This document shows, one piece after another, positions 20,935-31,261 of a stretch of DNA of 64,000 nucleotides (its first letter is position 1; the number at the start of each line of letters is the position of its first letter). The notes beneath the pieces are model-generated. The model did not search any database, had not been told where the DNA came from, and was given only the letters and a program-made list of their open reading frames with translations. The DNA lies in assembly GCA_001632435.1 (NCBI GenBank), contig KV423934.1, positions 207,468 through 271,467 of the forward strand, given 5' to 3'. The DNA comes from Calocera cornea HHB12733 (lineage: Eukaryota > Basidiomycota > Dacrymycetes > Dacrymycetales > Dacrymycetaceae). The position numbers and the translations under genes are program-made.

Positions 20935-23492
20935 ATGACTCACGAAGCCGCGGGTTTCCTTGCAGAACCAGGCATGTGGACCTCTTACAATCATCACATC
21001 GCCTGGCTCGTGCTGACATACGGTCGTGTGCAGTCCCCCGGCGAGACAAAACGGTTCTTAGAAGGAGACGAGGGCGCCCAGTCTATCCGCCAAACGCCTC
21101 TTTCCCAAAGGCATAGAGACTGGAAGATATGGCCGATATATATCAAAGAAGCCACGGAGCGCGATCGAGAGCTTACCGCCGACTGGGACGAGGATATGGA
21201 CGTCCTGCTCATCTTTGTATGCGCATATATTCGCCTGTTCTCGCGGATCTTGACATGTCGATGGCGAACAGGCAGGCTTGTTCTCCGCCGTGGTCACCTC
21301 CTTCCTCTCTCAGAACGCGATTGGGAATCTCTCTCCTCCGTACGAGCAGTACACGGCCGCCATCGCCTTGCAACAGCTGAGTGGGAAGACGGTACAGCTG
21401 ACGGACGACTGCTCAACCGACGACGATCTGCAGTTCAATTCGGCATGTTGGCAGATTGCGTGGGAGGACCAGCTGGTCAACGGGTTCTGGTTTGCAGCCC
21501 TGACATTCAGGTGTGTTGTCCATCGTGGAACAAGCGGCTTTCAAGTGACGCGTAGGCAAAGTTTATCAGCGGCTCTGCTGGCCATGTTATCAAAAACTTG
21601 GATCCGAGAGTACTCGTCTGGACTGGCGTCGATCCCGTACGATCAAGCACGGCAGCGGCAGTACCGCTACGTCGGGCAAAAGCGATGGCGGCTGGGAGCC
21701 GTGATCAACTCGCTCATGATGCTCCTGCATATCTCGGTATTCCTCTTCTTCGCCGGCGTCATCGTGTTCCTCGAGGAAGCCGACAATACCGGCCCTGTTT
21801 TCAAGGCTGTGACGAGCCTGTTCGCCGCGACCCTCGCCATATACGCCATCATCTCCTCCCTTCCGCTTATCTTCCCCGACTGCCCCTATCGCTTCCCGCT
21901 CATGAAGGTGTTCCGCGTATGGATGCTACAGAAGATTCGCAAGGCTAGACAAGGACAAGGGACGTTCCGCGAACAGGAGCTGTTCACCATCCAGGAGGAT
22001 TCGGACGTGGTCGAGGCCGGTGCACTCGCCTGGCTCCTCCGTGTCTCCGAGACATCCAAGGAGAAGGATGATGTGGAGGACGCCGCACTGGAAGCGATGG
22101 AGCTACTCACATCGACCAACGCGCAACGCAGCGCCATGCTGAAGGAAGGCATCTTGAACACTCTATACCGTCTGTTCATGGATTGCGACAAGCACGAGGA
22201 GGACCGTATGGTGCGGATCCTTCAAGCGATCGAGGCGCTATGGAAGTCGGACCCAACCAGAGGAGCGGTTTATAATGCAAAGGACCGCCAGGTGCCATCA
22301 GATGACCTGCACATCGGCTTCTTCAACAAGTTGGTCGAGGTCTTGGAGACCGCAGAGAGCCAACGGTTGCTGGTGAGCATCACGGTAGATACCTTCGTCT
22401 GAGTCTCTGAATACGCTTTGTTAGGGAGCAGCAATTCAATTGCCAAAGCAGTTCTCCGGATTCCCGGTAGCGGAGTGGCCTATTGCCTCACGATTATCTA
22501 TCCCAAAGATGATTGACCAACTGGAAAACGATCGATTCACCACCGAGGGGAACTTAATCGCGGCTTTGAACGTCATTACCAGAATCTTCCGATTCAGCCG
22601 TAACGGGTTGAGTAAGCGACCTCCCAGAAACATCACGCAAGAAGACCTCAGGCGCGCCATCCCCTGCGTTTCCGAGATCCTGCTCCTTTCGCATTCAACG
22701 GACGTCACAACCAGCGCGCTCGGCGTCGTGGATGAAATCTACGAGTTCTTCGATCATGGCCTAGACACCAGAGCGCCGTCTGGCTGGCTTAAAGATAACA
22801 TGAAGCTGTTCCTAAATCCGAAGGGTTTGCTCCCAGCTTTGCTGACCCAGTTATCCGGCCAGTCCTACTGTCGCGATGAAGACAAGCCAATCGTGCGTCA
22901 ATTCATCTGGTATCTTCTCACCTCAACCGAGATCCGCGAGGACTGCGTCGATTGGATCATATCCGAAGGTTACTTGGAAGACATCGCGTATGATATGAAG
23001 ACATTTGTGTGGAAGTCAGACATGAACGTCGACATCACAACACCTGTGTATCTATTCGACCAAGTTTCTCAAGCGGGCCAATTTACCATCCACCTCTCCA
23101 AATTCATGGATGCTGGGTCCGTGGAAGCTCTCGCGGCGTACCTCAGCCGCGAGCAGAATCCTGTTCCGACCGCCACTGTCTACGCTGGTCTTCTTCGACG
23201 ACTCTTGCGCTTGGTAAACGGCCCGCAGATCGCCACATTACGGCAAACCAGAGTGATGGAACTCATGGCCCAGCGCTGCCCTCGTCTCTTCCCCGAGCAC
23301 GCCCGAGGAGAAGCTCAACAGGATCTGGCCAATCAGATGGAATTGGTGCGGGAATACCTCAGGACGGGTCAACTCGACCCCAGGCTCGAGCCGCCAGTGC
23401 AGATTCATGATGACGACGAGGCCGATGCATTCGACGGGCAGAGTACGCATGAGAGCGAAACGGGACAGTTCCTTCCACCGATCATTGAATGA
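20935..23492 (+). CDS. DUF6535-family membrane protein with helical repeats (copy A)
   Basis: Four exons (20935-21216, 21272-21510, 21556-22372, 22425-23492) join in frame to about 801 aa. The DUF6535 domain has RHRDWKIWPIYIKEATERD, WDEDMDVLLIF, then after the intron AGLFSAVVTSFLSQNAIGNL. The first intron splits LLIF and AGL at phase 0, as in the paralogues. Predicted membrane helices are AGLFSAVVTSFL, FWFAALTF, INSLMMLLHISVFLFFAGVIVF and FAATLAIYAIISSLPLIF. The C-terminal two thirds is helical-repeat-like (MIDQLENDRFTTEGNLIAALN; AGLLRRLLRLV) and ends in an acidic tail. The second exon is 239 bp in all three intact copies. The start is uncertain: an upstream exon from 20883 is possible. Function unknown. 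Confidence 0.8.
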
Positions 23493-23639
23493 GCGTGTTG
23501 GTTCGGCAACATGTACAATTATCTTAGCGTCGTATATCTGTATGAGCATTGACGGCTTATTATTATTGGCGAGTTTAAGTATATATGTATTCGGCCCTTG
23601 GCTTGTATGCGCGGTTCACCACCGTTGCGGTCACAGCCA

Positions 23640-24065
23640 ACAGGCCCGACCAGCGCCTCCCTCCCCACGCCCTTCTTGGTCTCCCCCTGATTCAGGCACC
23701 ACTACAAAGGCTCAGGAGTCGATTATGTCCTTCTTCCAGCCGATACGTGCTTCTGTGCGGTGCTGCGCGTTAGGGGTTTGGAGCTCGGGGAGAGGCAAAA
23801 GACCGAGGCGAGACTGGGTGATAAGGGAGCGAGCGAGCACGTCGGAGGAAGCAACGTCGAGGGAGTACTCGATCGTATCCATTCAGTGGTAGATGGAGAT
23901 TCCCACGTTGAGCTCTATACGTGCGTTAGTACGGCAAGAAAGCAGAGGCAGAGGCAGAAGCTGGACATTAAGGAACACGGGACAGTCCGACCCTTCCTCC
24001 TCCCGCGGCACCTGCTCGCCCTCGTCGAACCGCAACGTCGCGAGCCCCTCATGTCAACCCGCTGG
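23640..24065 (-). pseudogene. Truncated SNF5/Sfh1 copy
   Basis: The minus strand reads EGSDCPVFLNVQL, an intron-like gap, then LNVGISIYHWMDTIEYSLDV and SSDVLARSLITQSRLGL. The intact SNF5 gene (29238-30857) has EGPDCRVFLNV, LDVQISTYHLMDTIEYSLDP and SSDVLPPSLLAHTLACDL. The intron position is also shared. Only the middle to 3' part is present, both ends are decayed, and there is an in-frame stop near 23680. It lies tail to tail with the DUF6535 gene ending at 23492, exactly as the intact SNF5 lies behind the DUF6535 gene ending at 28929. Confidence 0.8.
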
Positions 24066-24289
24066 GCACCACCGCTTTTGCGCTTCGCGGGGTTTCTGCA
24101 GTGCATCGACTCGGAACGGAGGGAAAGAAACGGATCGGGAACCACCGTTCCGCTTTTATAACGGAACCCCTCTGCATGCATCACGCCGCTCTTTGAGCGC
24201 TTGCACGCTATATTGCATTGGTAAGGGGCATTATCTAGGACTTAGGACTCGTGTCCTCGGTGAAGGTGTATCTCAGCATGGGACAAGTT

Positions 24290-24429
24290 GCTCCAAAGCT
24301 GAATACCTACTGAAGAACGATGATCAAGTCGACGAGGACAAGGTTGACGCCGGGAGCAGTCATGAGAACGAAACGGAGAAGCTTCTCCCACCAAAGTTTA
24401 CATTAGAGTTACCAGGACAAGCATGCTAA
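24290..24429 (+). pseudogene. Decayed DUF6535 C-terminal tail
   Basis: This frame ends with DDQVDEDKVDAG, SSHENETEKLLPP and a stop, close to the end of copy A (DDDEADAFDGQ, STHESETGQFLPP). Only about 45 codons are recognisable. No promoter or upstream domain accompanies it, so it is a duplication scar and not a gene. Confidence 0.5.
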
Positions 24430-24792
24430 CAACCTGTATGTAGAGAAACAGGGATACATAGAGAGACCACATGGCACAGATTGAAATCAGCTTCGCACAA
24501 TGGCATGCGGGCTCGGCACACCGATAGAAGTCAAACTCTAGACAGCTTTGCTGGCGCGTATCGATTGCGGCAATCCTTCCATTTGCAGAAATTGTTCCAA
24601 AGTCGTCTCTTTCGTTCGCTGGCCGTGCAGGCTTCTGGCGCTAATGGGTGTATCATCATCCGTGGCGTTCAGTCGTCTCATATCATCCAACCTAATATCC
24701 TCACAGCTTGCTGTCGTAGATCCTCCAACATCGATCTACAAAATTTTTCGCTTGCTTTTACGTGACTGTCTACCTTCCGATAGGACCGCAAC

Positions 24793-27700
24793 ATGAGTGA
24801 TATTGTGGACGAGTGGAGAAGCAGTTCACAGGGTCTGCTGCACCGTTGGAAGGGGGCCGTATTTTCCTCCATATTTGCGCAAAGACTCAGAGGGTACAAG
24901 GCAGGTGCCCTATCAACCACTATTCACCACCATCCATGCTTACCCCGGATTGGCACCGCTAGAAACTCTCCAAAGACGAAGAGGCCATTCCTCTCATCCG
25001 TGTGCCTTCAGCTCGAAGCGACAACACCGGAGCACCTGGCTTCCAGTCCAGTTATACCGGGGGGGCAGCCCTGCCAGCGTCCCATGCAAAGCCTCAGCTT
25101 CATGACAACGACGTCGAACTGGATCCAGACAATGCTACGCTTCGTCGACAGAGAAGTGCCATAAGCTTCGAAGTAGGCTTTGATGAATCGGTGTGCTCCA
25201 CCCATCATACCCAATGGCGATAGCTGACCGAAGCTTAGGCAGGGAGCGATAGCCATCCATCCCTTGATGAGAGACCTACTCGGCAAGAAGGTACTGCGTC
25301 CCTACCTCAACGGGACTGGAAAATATGGGAAATTTTTGTCACGGAAGCAACTGAAAGAGACCGTATCCTGGCCGAGAAATGGAATGGAGATAAGGAGAAT
25401 CTGCTTGTATTCGTATGTCAAAAGATCAATGCCGAGTGCCGCTCTTGACAGAAATGTCTCTTAACAGGCAGGCTTGTTCTCTGCCGTTGTCACATCCTTC
25501 CTCTCCCAGAATGCCATTGGAAATCTTCAAGTACCATACGATCAGTATGCGGTAGCCATCGCCTTGCAGCAGCTGAGTGGGTCGCCGGTGCAACTTTCGG
25601 GAGACTGCGCGAACTCCATAGATCAGCAGCTGAATCCGACATGCTACCAAATCGATATGCACGACCACATTGTTAGCGGCCTCTGGTTTGCTGCCTTGGC
25701 ACTCAGGTTCGTCCTTCAACCGGGAGGCAACGGACTTGTTGCTTAAACCTGGTTTCAGTCTTTCGGCGGCTCTGTTGGCCATGTTGTCCACAACATGGAT
25801 TCGGGAATATACTGAAGGGCTTTCTTCACGTGCTGACGAAGAAGCGCGGGAACGACAATATCGCTACACTGGACAGAAACGATGGCAACTCGGGACTGTC
25901 ATCAATTCTCTGACAACGCTTCTACATTTGTCTGTGTTCCTCTTCCTAGCGGGTCTCGTCGTTTTCACTGCCGACCTGGACAGCATTTCTTTTCGCGCTA
26001 CTGTCAGTCTATTTGGGGCAACATTGGTGATCTACGCGACACTCTCTATTCTACCTCTGTGTTATCCCGACTGTCCATATCGCTTTCCGCCATTGCTCCA
26101 GATCTATCAACTCTGGACCGTGATGAAATCGAAGGAGTCCAGGGCACTATACTTTTCAGGTCAAATGATGAAGGTTTGGTCGCCTGAGCTAGCTGCATCT
26201 ACAGAAGTTGCTTTGCTCGCATGGACCCTTGGAACTCCACAGCTGTCCACCCGACGACTCGTTGTAGAAGACGCAGCTCTGACCGCACTGGAACACCTGG
26301 CGGAGCAGGAGGATCACTGCAGGGCAATGATAGAATACGACATTATTGGCGCATTGTACCGCTTAATTGTAGACTGTGCAGTGGAGGAAGTGGATCGAGC
26401 AGTGCGGATTTTTCTGGCTTTTGCAACCTTGTGGGACGCCAAAGCCTTGCAAGAAGTCATGCACGACAACTCATACGACATGCCCAGGATGGAAGCTCTA
26501 TATTCTTCTTTCCTTGACCAGCTCGTCGCTCAATTGGAGACCTCTAACGATCCGAGCAGACTGGTGAGTGCCGTACGCCATTGGATTGTTCATTTTCTCA
26601 TTGTTGGCATCAGGAGGTCGCTCTCCAACATGTGGCTCGCGCAATTCTTTTCATCTCAAGCCGAGAATTGTACAAGGCTGCAGCAAACTGCTCTTCCCAA
26701 ACTCTATCGGTGGGTTGATTTATGCAGCGAGCACGACGAAATCCGAATCCTTGGGCTTCTGAGAGCAATCAAGGCACTGTGGCAGAAAGCTCCGACAACT
26801 AACGTCTCCGTGCCACCTTACCTCTCCATTGCGTTCCTGAACAAGCTGGCTCATCTCTTGGGAGACTCCGATAATTCCCATATTCAGGTGTGTACCGGCA
26901 CTTAATGGACAATGACAATTATGCCTAATCTATGTAGACCGCTGCGATCCAAGTGATCACATGCTTGTGCAAGATCACTCCTCGGGTACTGGCACCGTGG
27001 CTCCTCAGACAGCACCTGTTGCCCCCCATATACAAACGCTTTATCAAGCTCTCAGAAGCTGATGGCTCCCACTCGATGACAACACTCCTAGAAGTCGTTG
27101 ATTTGGTATGGAAGGACTATCCGGAATCATATCCGCTCTCCCACAACAGAGTAGTGAACTATCCTGCACTCGACAAGTTCTTCATCAAGGTGGTGGATGT
27201 ATTGGAAACTTCCCACAATGAGAGGCTACGGGTACGTGGTGAATACATGTCCTTTCCAGGATGCTTATGGCAACCGTAGGGCTTAGCACTTCGGATAACG
27301 GAACACTTTCGGGATGCGAGTGACGACACCTGTCCAACTCCTCTATACTTTTCTATTGACCAGATGGTCAATAAGTTGCTTCCACTTGCATCCGACCGTG
27401 ATGTGGCTGCAACGTTGGATCTTATCAGGAGAGCCGCTCCTGGTATGATGTTGGCTCATCAGCCAGGCTCTCGCTTTGGAGCCAATACTGATCTTCTCAG
27501 AAGGGGTATTCCTGGAATATCACAGTGGAATCATGACTTAGGCTCCAGATTTGGCGACTCCACGGAAAGTTACTCTGCTTCGATATGCGGGGTATTGTTC
27601 CCTTACTTGTCAGACTTCTTGGGAGGATCACGATCAGTCGAGGTGAAGTACACGTCACTCCAAGTCCTCAACGTGCTTTTTCGCACCAGCTTTTCTGAGG

Positions 27701-28929
27701 GGTTTGCCCAAGACCTCTGGCAGATGATTATCAATGCGAACGGTTTGATCCCAGGACTGCTTGAACAACTGTCAACACATCCCTACACGGATGCACGTAA
27801 CATTGCTCGCTACTGCATATACCGTGTACTCCAAATCGAAACAAGTGCATTTGGGGAGAGTTTTCTGGAAAGTCTCATAGATGAAGGTTGTCTGAAGATT
27901 GTCCTATCCGACATGATCAAGTCTGGTTCTGTGTCCCACAACGGCCCCATTGTTGACAGTGGGGAACGGGTCTCCCCGATTCAGCTTTATACTCTAGTCT
28001 GCGAGAAAGTATTTACAACGTATCTGGACAACATTGCAAGTACGGACTTGGTGAGCATGTTGCATATCTACGTCGACCAAAAAGAAGCTGGCAACCTCAC
28101 GTACGAGCCCGATGCCGCAGTGTATGCTGCCTTGCTCAGACGGCTACTGAAATTAGTGGACCGCCCTGCAAGTGATCGTAGCCTCAGTGGTCAAGACGGA
28201 CTCCTGCTGGAAGCCATGGTTCGGAACTGCCCACACTATTCACCTCATCATCCTCCAAGCCCACACGAGCAAGAGCTGAGAATCCTGATTGCGACAGCGG
28301 AGGAGTCTATCCGGCAGAACAAAGTCGAGAGGCAGCCTAGCTATAAGGGAAAGGATAAAGCAAATCAGCAAGTGCAGCTTGGCATGGAGAACAAAGCAGA
28401 CACTCTCGCACACATCAACATCCATGAGAGCGAAGAAGGCTCGTCTGCACTGGCTCAGGCAAGCGAGGCCAAACACCGGGAAACGGAATTGGACCAAGAG
28501 GATATGGGGGACACGTCAGGTGACATCGGCCGCGCAGAGGAGCAATTTCGCTCCACATTAGACCAAACGGATGAACTACGTTCAGATCTGGAAAACAACA
28601 CTCAACCGATTGTGGACTCCGGAACGCCAACTTCAGAGAAACCAGATGAACGTGCCCAAATGGAGGGGAGCACACCAAACCTGGAAGCAGTGATCCAACC
28701 GTCTGCAGGACCTCACCCACCCAACTCCGAGGAAGACACCTCAGTACTATCCGAAGTACCCAAACGGCGCGGAGCTGAGGACGCTTCGCATGAACCAGAT
28801 GGACCAGGACGAGGCCAAGCCCCCGAGTCATCCTCGGGCACTCTCAAGGCGAATGACGAAGTCCACGAGCGAGGCGAACCAGGACCCAGTGGATCAGCAA
28901 CGGTTTCTCCCCTTGACACGGACACTTAG
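24793..28929 (+). CDS. DUF6535-family membrane protein, longest copy (copy B)
   Basis: Eight exons by splice logic: 24793-24904, 25012-25172, 25239-25412, 25468-25706, 25759-26563, 26614-26887, 26938-27231, 27280-28929. The start is ATG in AACATGAGT. DUF6535 landmarks are QRDWKIWEIFVTEATERD, NLLVF, AGLFSAVVTSFLSQNAIGNL and INSLTTLLHLSVFLFLAGLVVF. Two symmetric phase-0 exons (26614-26887 and 26938-27231) are extra helical modules; the second reads AAIQVITCLCKITPRVLAPW. The first has a length of 274 bp, one base off frame, so this copy carries a frameshift or a sequencing error. The last exon ends with about 210 residues of acidic, Ser/Pro-rich disorder. Total is about 1,236 aa if the frame is restored. 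Function unknown. Confidence 0.75.
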
Positions 28930-28967
28930 CACGACCAACCAGCAGTAGCAGCAGATACCGTTTCCTT

Positions 28968-29150
28968 TCATATGCCTTTCTTTCCTATGCCGTTCCTTCT
29001 CATATGCAGTTTCAATATGCCGTTTCTTTTCATATGCCGTTTTCATATGTCGTTTCCGTTTTCATACGCCGTCCCCTTCATATGCCGTTCTCCCTTCACA
29101 TGTCGTTTCTCGTTTCTTTTCGTAAGCCGTCCCCCTCCATATGCAGATTC
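28968..29150. repeat. Degenerate minisatellite (CATATGCCGTTTCTTTT-like)
   Basis: About ten imperfect copies of a 14-18 bp unit around CATATGCCGTTTC or TTTTCATATGCCG. It lies in the roughly 300 bp between the stop of DUF6535 copy B and the stop of SNF5 (tail to tail), so it would fall in their 3' UTRs. Confidence 0.75.
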
Positions 29151-29237
29151 CCTTCCGAACCCCTATGCCCAGAACACTTATGCGCACATCAATGATTATT
29201 GCACCGAATAGAATAACATGCTACACCGTCCCCCCGA

Positions 29238-30857
29238 CTAGCGCCTCCTCCTGACCGGCAACTGCCTCGCCGTCTCCCTCCTGAGCCTCCTAATAGCCCT
29301 CTCCCTCTCCCCTTCCCTCCTCTCCAGCTCCTCCTCACTAAGCACCTCAAGCCTCGGCGTTCCCCCGCCCACCCAGCCGTGGGGGGGCACCTCCCTCCAC
29401 ACGCCCACGCCCTCTTTCGGCCTCGCACGGGACTGCGGCACACCACCCAGGACGCCGGAGTCTATTGCGTCCTTTTTTCTGCGGAGGAGCTCTTCGGTCA
29501 GCGCGTGCGCGATGAGGGGCTTGGCGCTGGGCGGGAGGGACAGGTCGCAGGCGAGCGTGTGCGCGAGGAGGGAGGGGGGCAGGACGTCCGAGGAGGTGGG
29601 GTCGAGCGAGTACTCGATCGTGTCCATCAGGTGGTACGTCGAGATCTGCACGTCCAGCTGCGTATGCGGGTTAGCCATGGATAACCCAGCACGGCATGAA
29701 GTAGACAAAGATGGGAAGGTGGGAAAACGCACGTTGAGGAACACCCTGCAGTCCGGGCCCTCCTCCTCCTGCTCCCCCTGCTCCTGCTCGTCCTCCCCAA
29801 ACGTCGCGATCCCCTCATTATCCTCGATCTGCGCTCGGATCATGGCGACGACCTGGTCCGCATAGCTCTGGGGCACGTCGATCTCGGTCAGGAACTGGTG
29901 CGCGAACGCCTCGGGCTGCAGGTGCGGCTCGTACAGGTTCCACAGGAAGGAGTCGCGGATCCGGTGTGTATCAGTGTCGAATTCTACGCGGATGGGGATC
30001 AGGCACTCGCGCGTGGTGGACGTCTTGTCGATCGCGTCTTGCGAGCTGCATGCGGCATCAGTATCGGCACTCTCGAAGCGTGCAGCAGAGATGAAGACGC
30101 ACATGTGCGGAACAGGCATGATAGAGACGGGCGTCTTGCCGACAAACCGGCCGGGCGGGGGCTCGCCCAGCCAACTCCTGTCCAGCTCCGTCGACTCCTT
30201 CTTCTGCGTCTTCCCCGCGCCTCCCGTACCCGGTGCGCCCGCGCCCTCGCCCGCATAGTCGCTCCCTGCCTCGTCCTCGTCCTCGTCCTCGTCGTCCTCA
30301 GAGCTAAACGAGTCCAGCTCAGCATAGTTGATCGCCTTGCCCCTCCTGCCCCTAGTGACGTCCGCCGCCGCCTGGGAGTGGGAGTGCGACTGGGCCGCAG
30401 CTGTGCCTGCTGAAGGCCCCGATGAGGGCGTGAGGTGCATAGGCTGCACGAGGAGGGTTGTGCCTGTGCGCAGGCGGGACGGGAAGGTCGAGATGAGGGC
30501 CTGCTTGGCCGGGCGGGGGATGTGCGGGTTCGGCCCCATTGGCATGGGGGGTAGGGCTACTTGGGCGTACTGCGCCTGGGGCTGCGGAGTCGTCGTCCCC
30601 GCAGCCGCGGCTGGAGCAGCAGCGGTAGCAGGAGTTTGCGCAGCGGGAGTGCTGGCCGTTCTCTGCGGATATGGCTGATACCGCCCGTTCCCCGCCGGCG
30701 TGCCCGGGGCCGGAGTGGCATTCTGTGACGCAGGGCGGCTGCGGGCCGAGCGCCGGATTGGGCCTGAAGAGGGAGTGAGGTTTGCGGATGTTGATGGCTG
30801 GAGGGAGGGCTTGAGCGGCGGGGGGATGGGTGCATGGTGCGAGGCTGTTGTTGCCAT
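29238..30857 (-). CDS. SNF5/Sfh1-family chromatin-remodelling subunit
   Basis: Three exons on the minus strand (30857-30103, 30045-29733, 29657-29238). Both introns (57 and 75 bp, GTGCGT donors) are multiples of three and open, so an unspliced reading gives 539 aa and the spliced one 495 aa. The N terminus is Pro/Ala-rich, then QALISTFPSRLRTGTTLLVQ and RRGKAINYAELDSFSSEDDE, typical of Sfh1. The SNF5 domain follows: LIPIRVEFDTDTHRIRDSFL, FAHQFLTEIDVP, QIEDNEGIATF, DCRVFLNLDVQIS and HLMDTIEYSLDP. The C terminus is Arg/Glu-rich. This protein is a core subunit of RSC or SWI/SNF ATP-dependent remodellers in the nucleus. Sfh1 rather than Snf5 is favoured by the N-terminal motif, but this is not certain. 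Confidence 0.9.
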   Translation of the reverse strand: MATTASHHAPIPPPLKPSLQPSTSANLTPSSGPIRRSARSRPASQNATPAPGTPAGNGRYQPYPQRTASTPAAQTPATAAAPAAAAGTTTPQPQAQYAQVALPPMPMGPNPHIPRPAKQALISTFPSRLRTGTTLLVQPMHLTPSSGPSAGTAAAQSHSHSQAAADVTRGRRGKAINYAELDSFSSEDDEDEDEDEAGSDYAGEGAGAPGTGGAGKTQKKESTELDRSWLGEPPPGRFVGKTPVSIMPVPHMCVFISAARFESADTDAACSSQDAIDKTSTTRECLIPIRVEFDTDTHRIRDSFLWNLYEPHLQPEAFAHQFLTEIDVPQSYADQVVAMIRAQIEDNEGIATFGEDEQEQGEQEEEGPDCRVFLNVRFPTFPSLSTSCRAGLSMANPHTQLDVQISTYHLMDTIEYSLDPTSSDVLPPSLLAHTLACDLSLPPSAKPLIAHALTEELLRRKKDAIDSGVLGGVPQSRARPKEGVGVWREVPPHGWVGGGTPRLEVLSEEELERREGERERAIRRLRRETARQLPVRRRR

Positions 30858-31261
30858 TGTTGGGGTAGGGGTGGCGAGAAGACGCGTCGGGGTCGTGTGC
30901 TGTTGCCGACGGGGATGCTTCCGCCGTGCTCGTCAATTTTGGTCGTCAGTCACAGCAGCAGGTGCTCCTAGTGTCGGGCCGAGGGTGCACAGAGTAGAAA
31001 GACGAAAGACGTGCTGAGGACGAGCGGCGTGGCCTCGGCGTTTGAGCTGAGTGCGAAGGGTGAGTGGACGAGACGCGCCGAGCGGCGCGCACCAAATTTG
31101 ACGCCGCGGAGCCTTTCTCGCCCGGAGTTCGGCAGCGCCGGCGCTTCTGGCCGCGGCAGTTCTCGGAAGCGAGCACCGACGCACCGTTCTGTGTTCAATA
31201 TTCAATACTGTTGTCAACCACGGGCCTTCTCGCATTCTGGTGTAGAATAGACAGCCTACTT

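Noticed and set aside
23760..24161. Plus-strand open frames over the SNF5 fragment
   Set aside because: They are the antisense of a clear SNF5-like sequence that shares an intron position with the intact gene.
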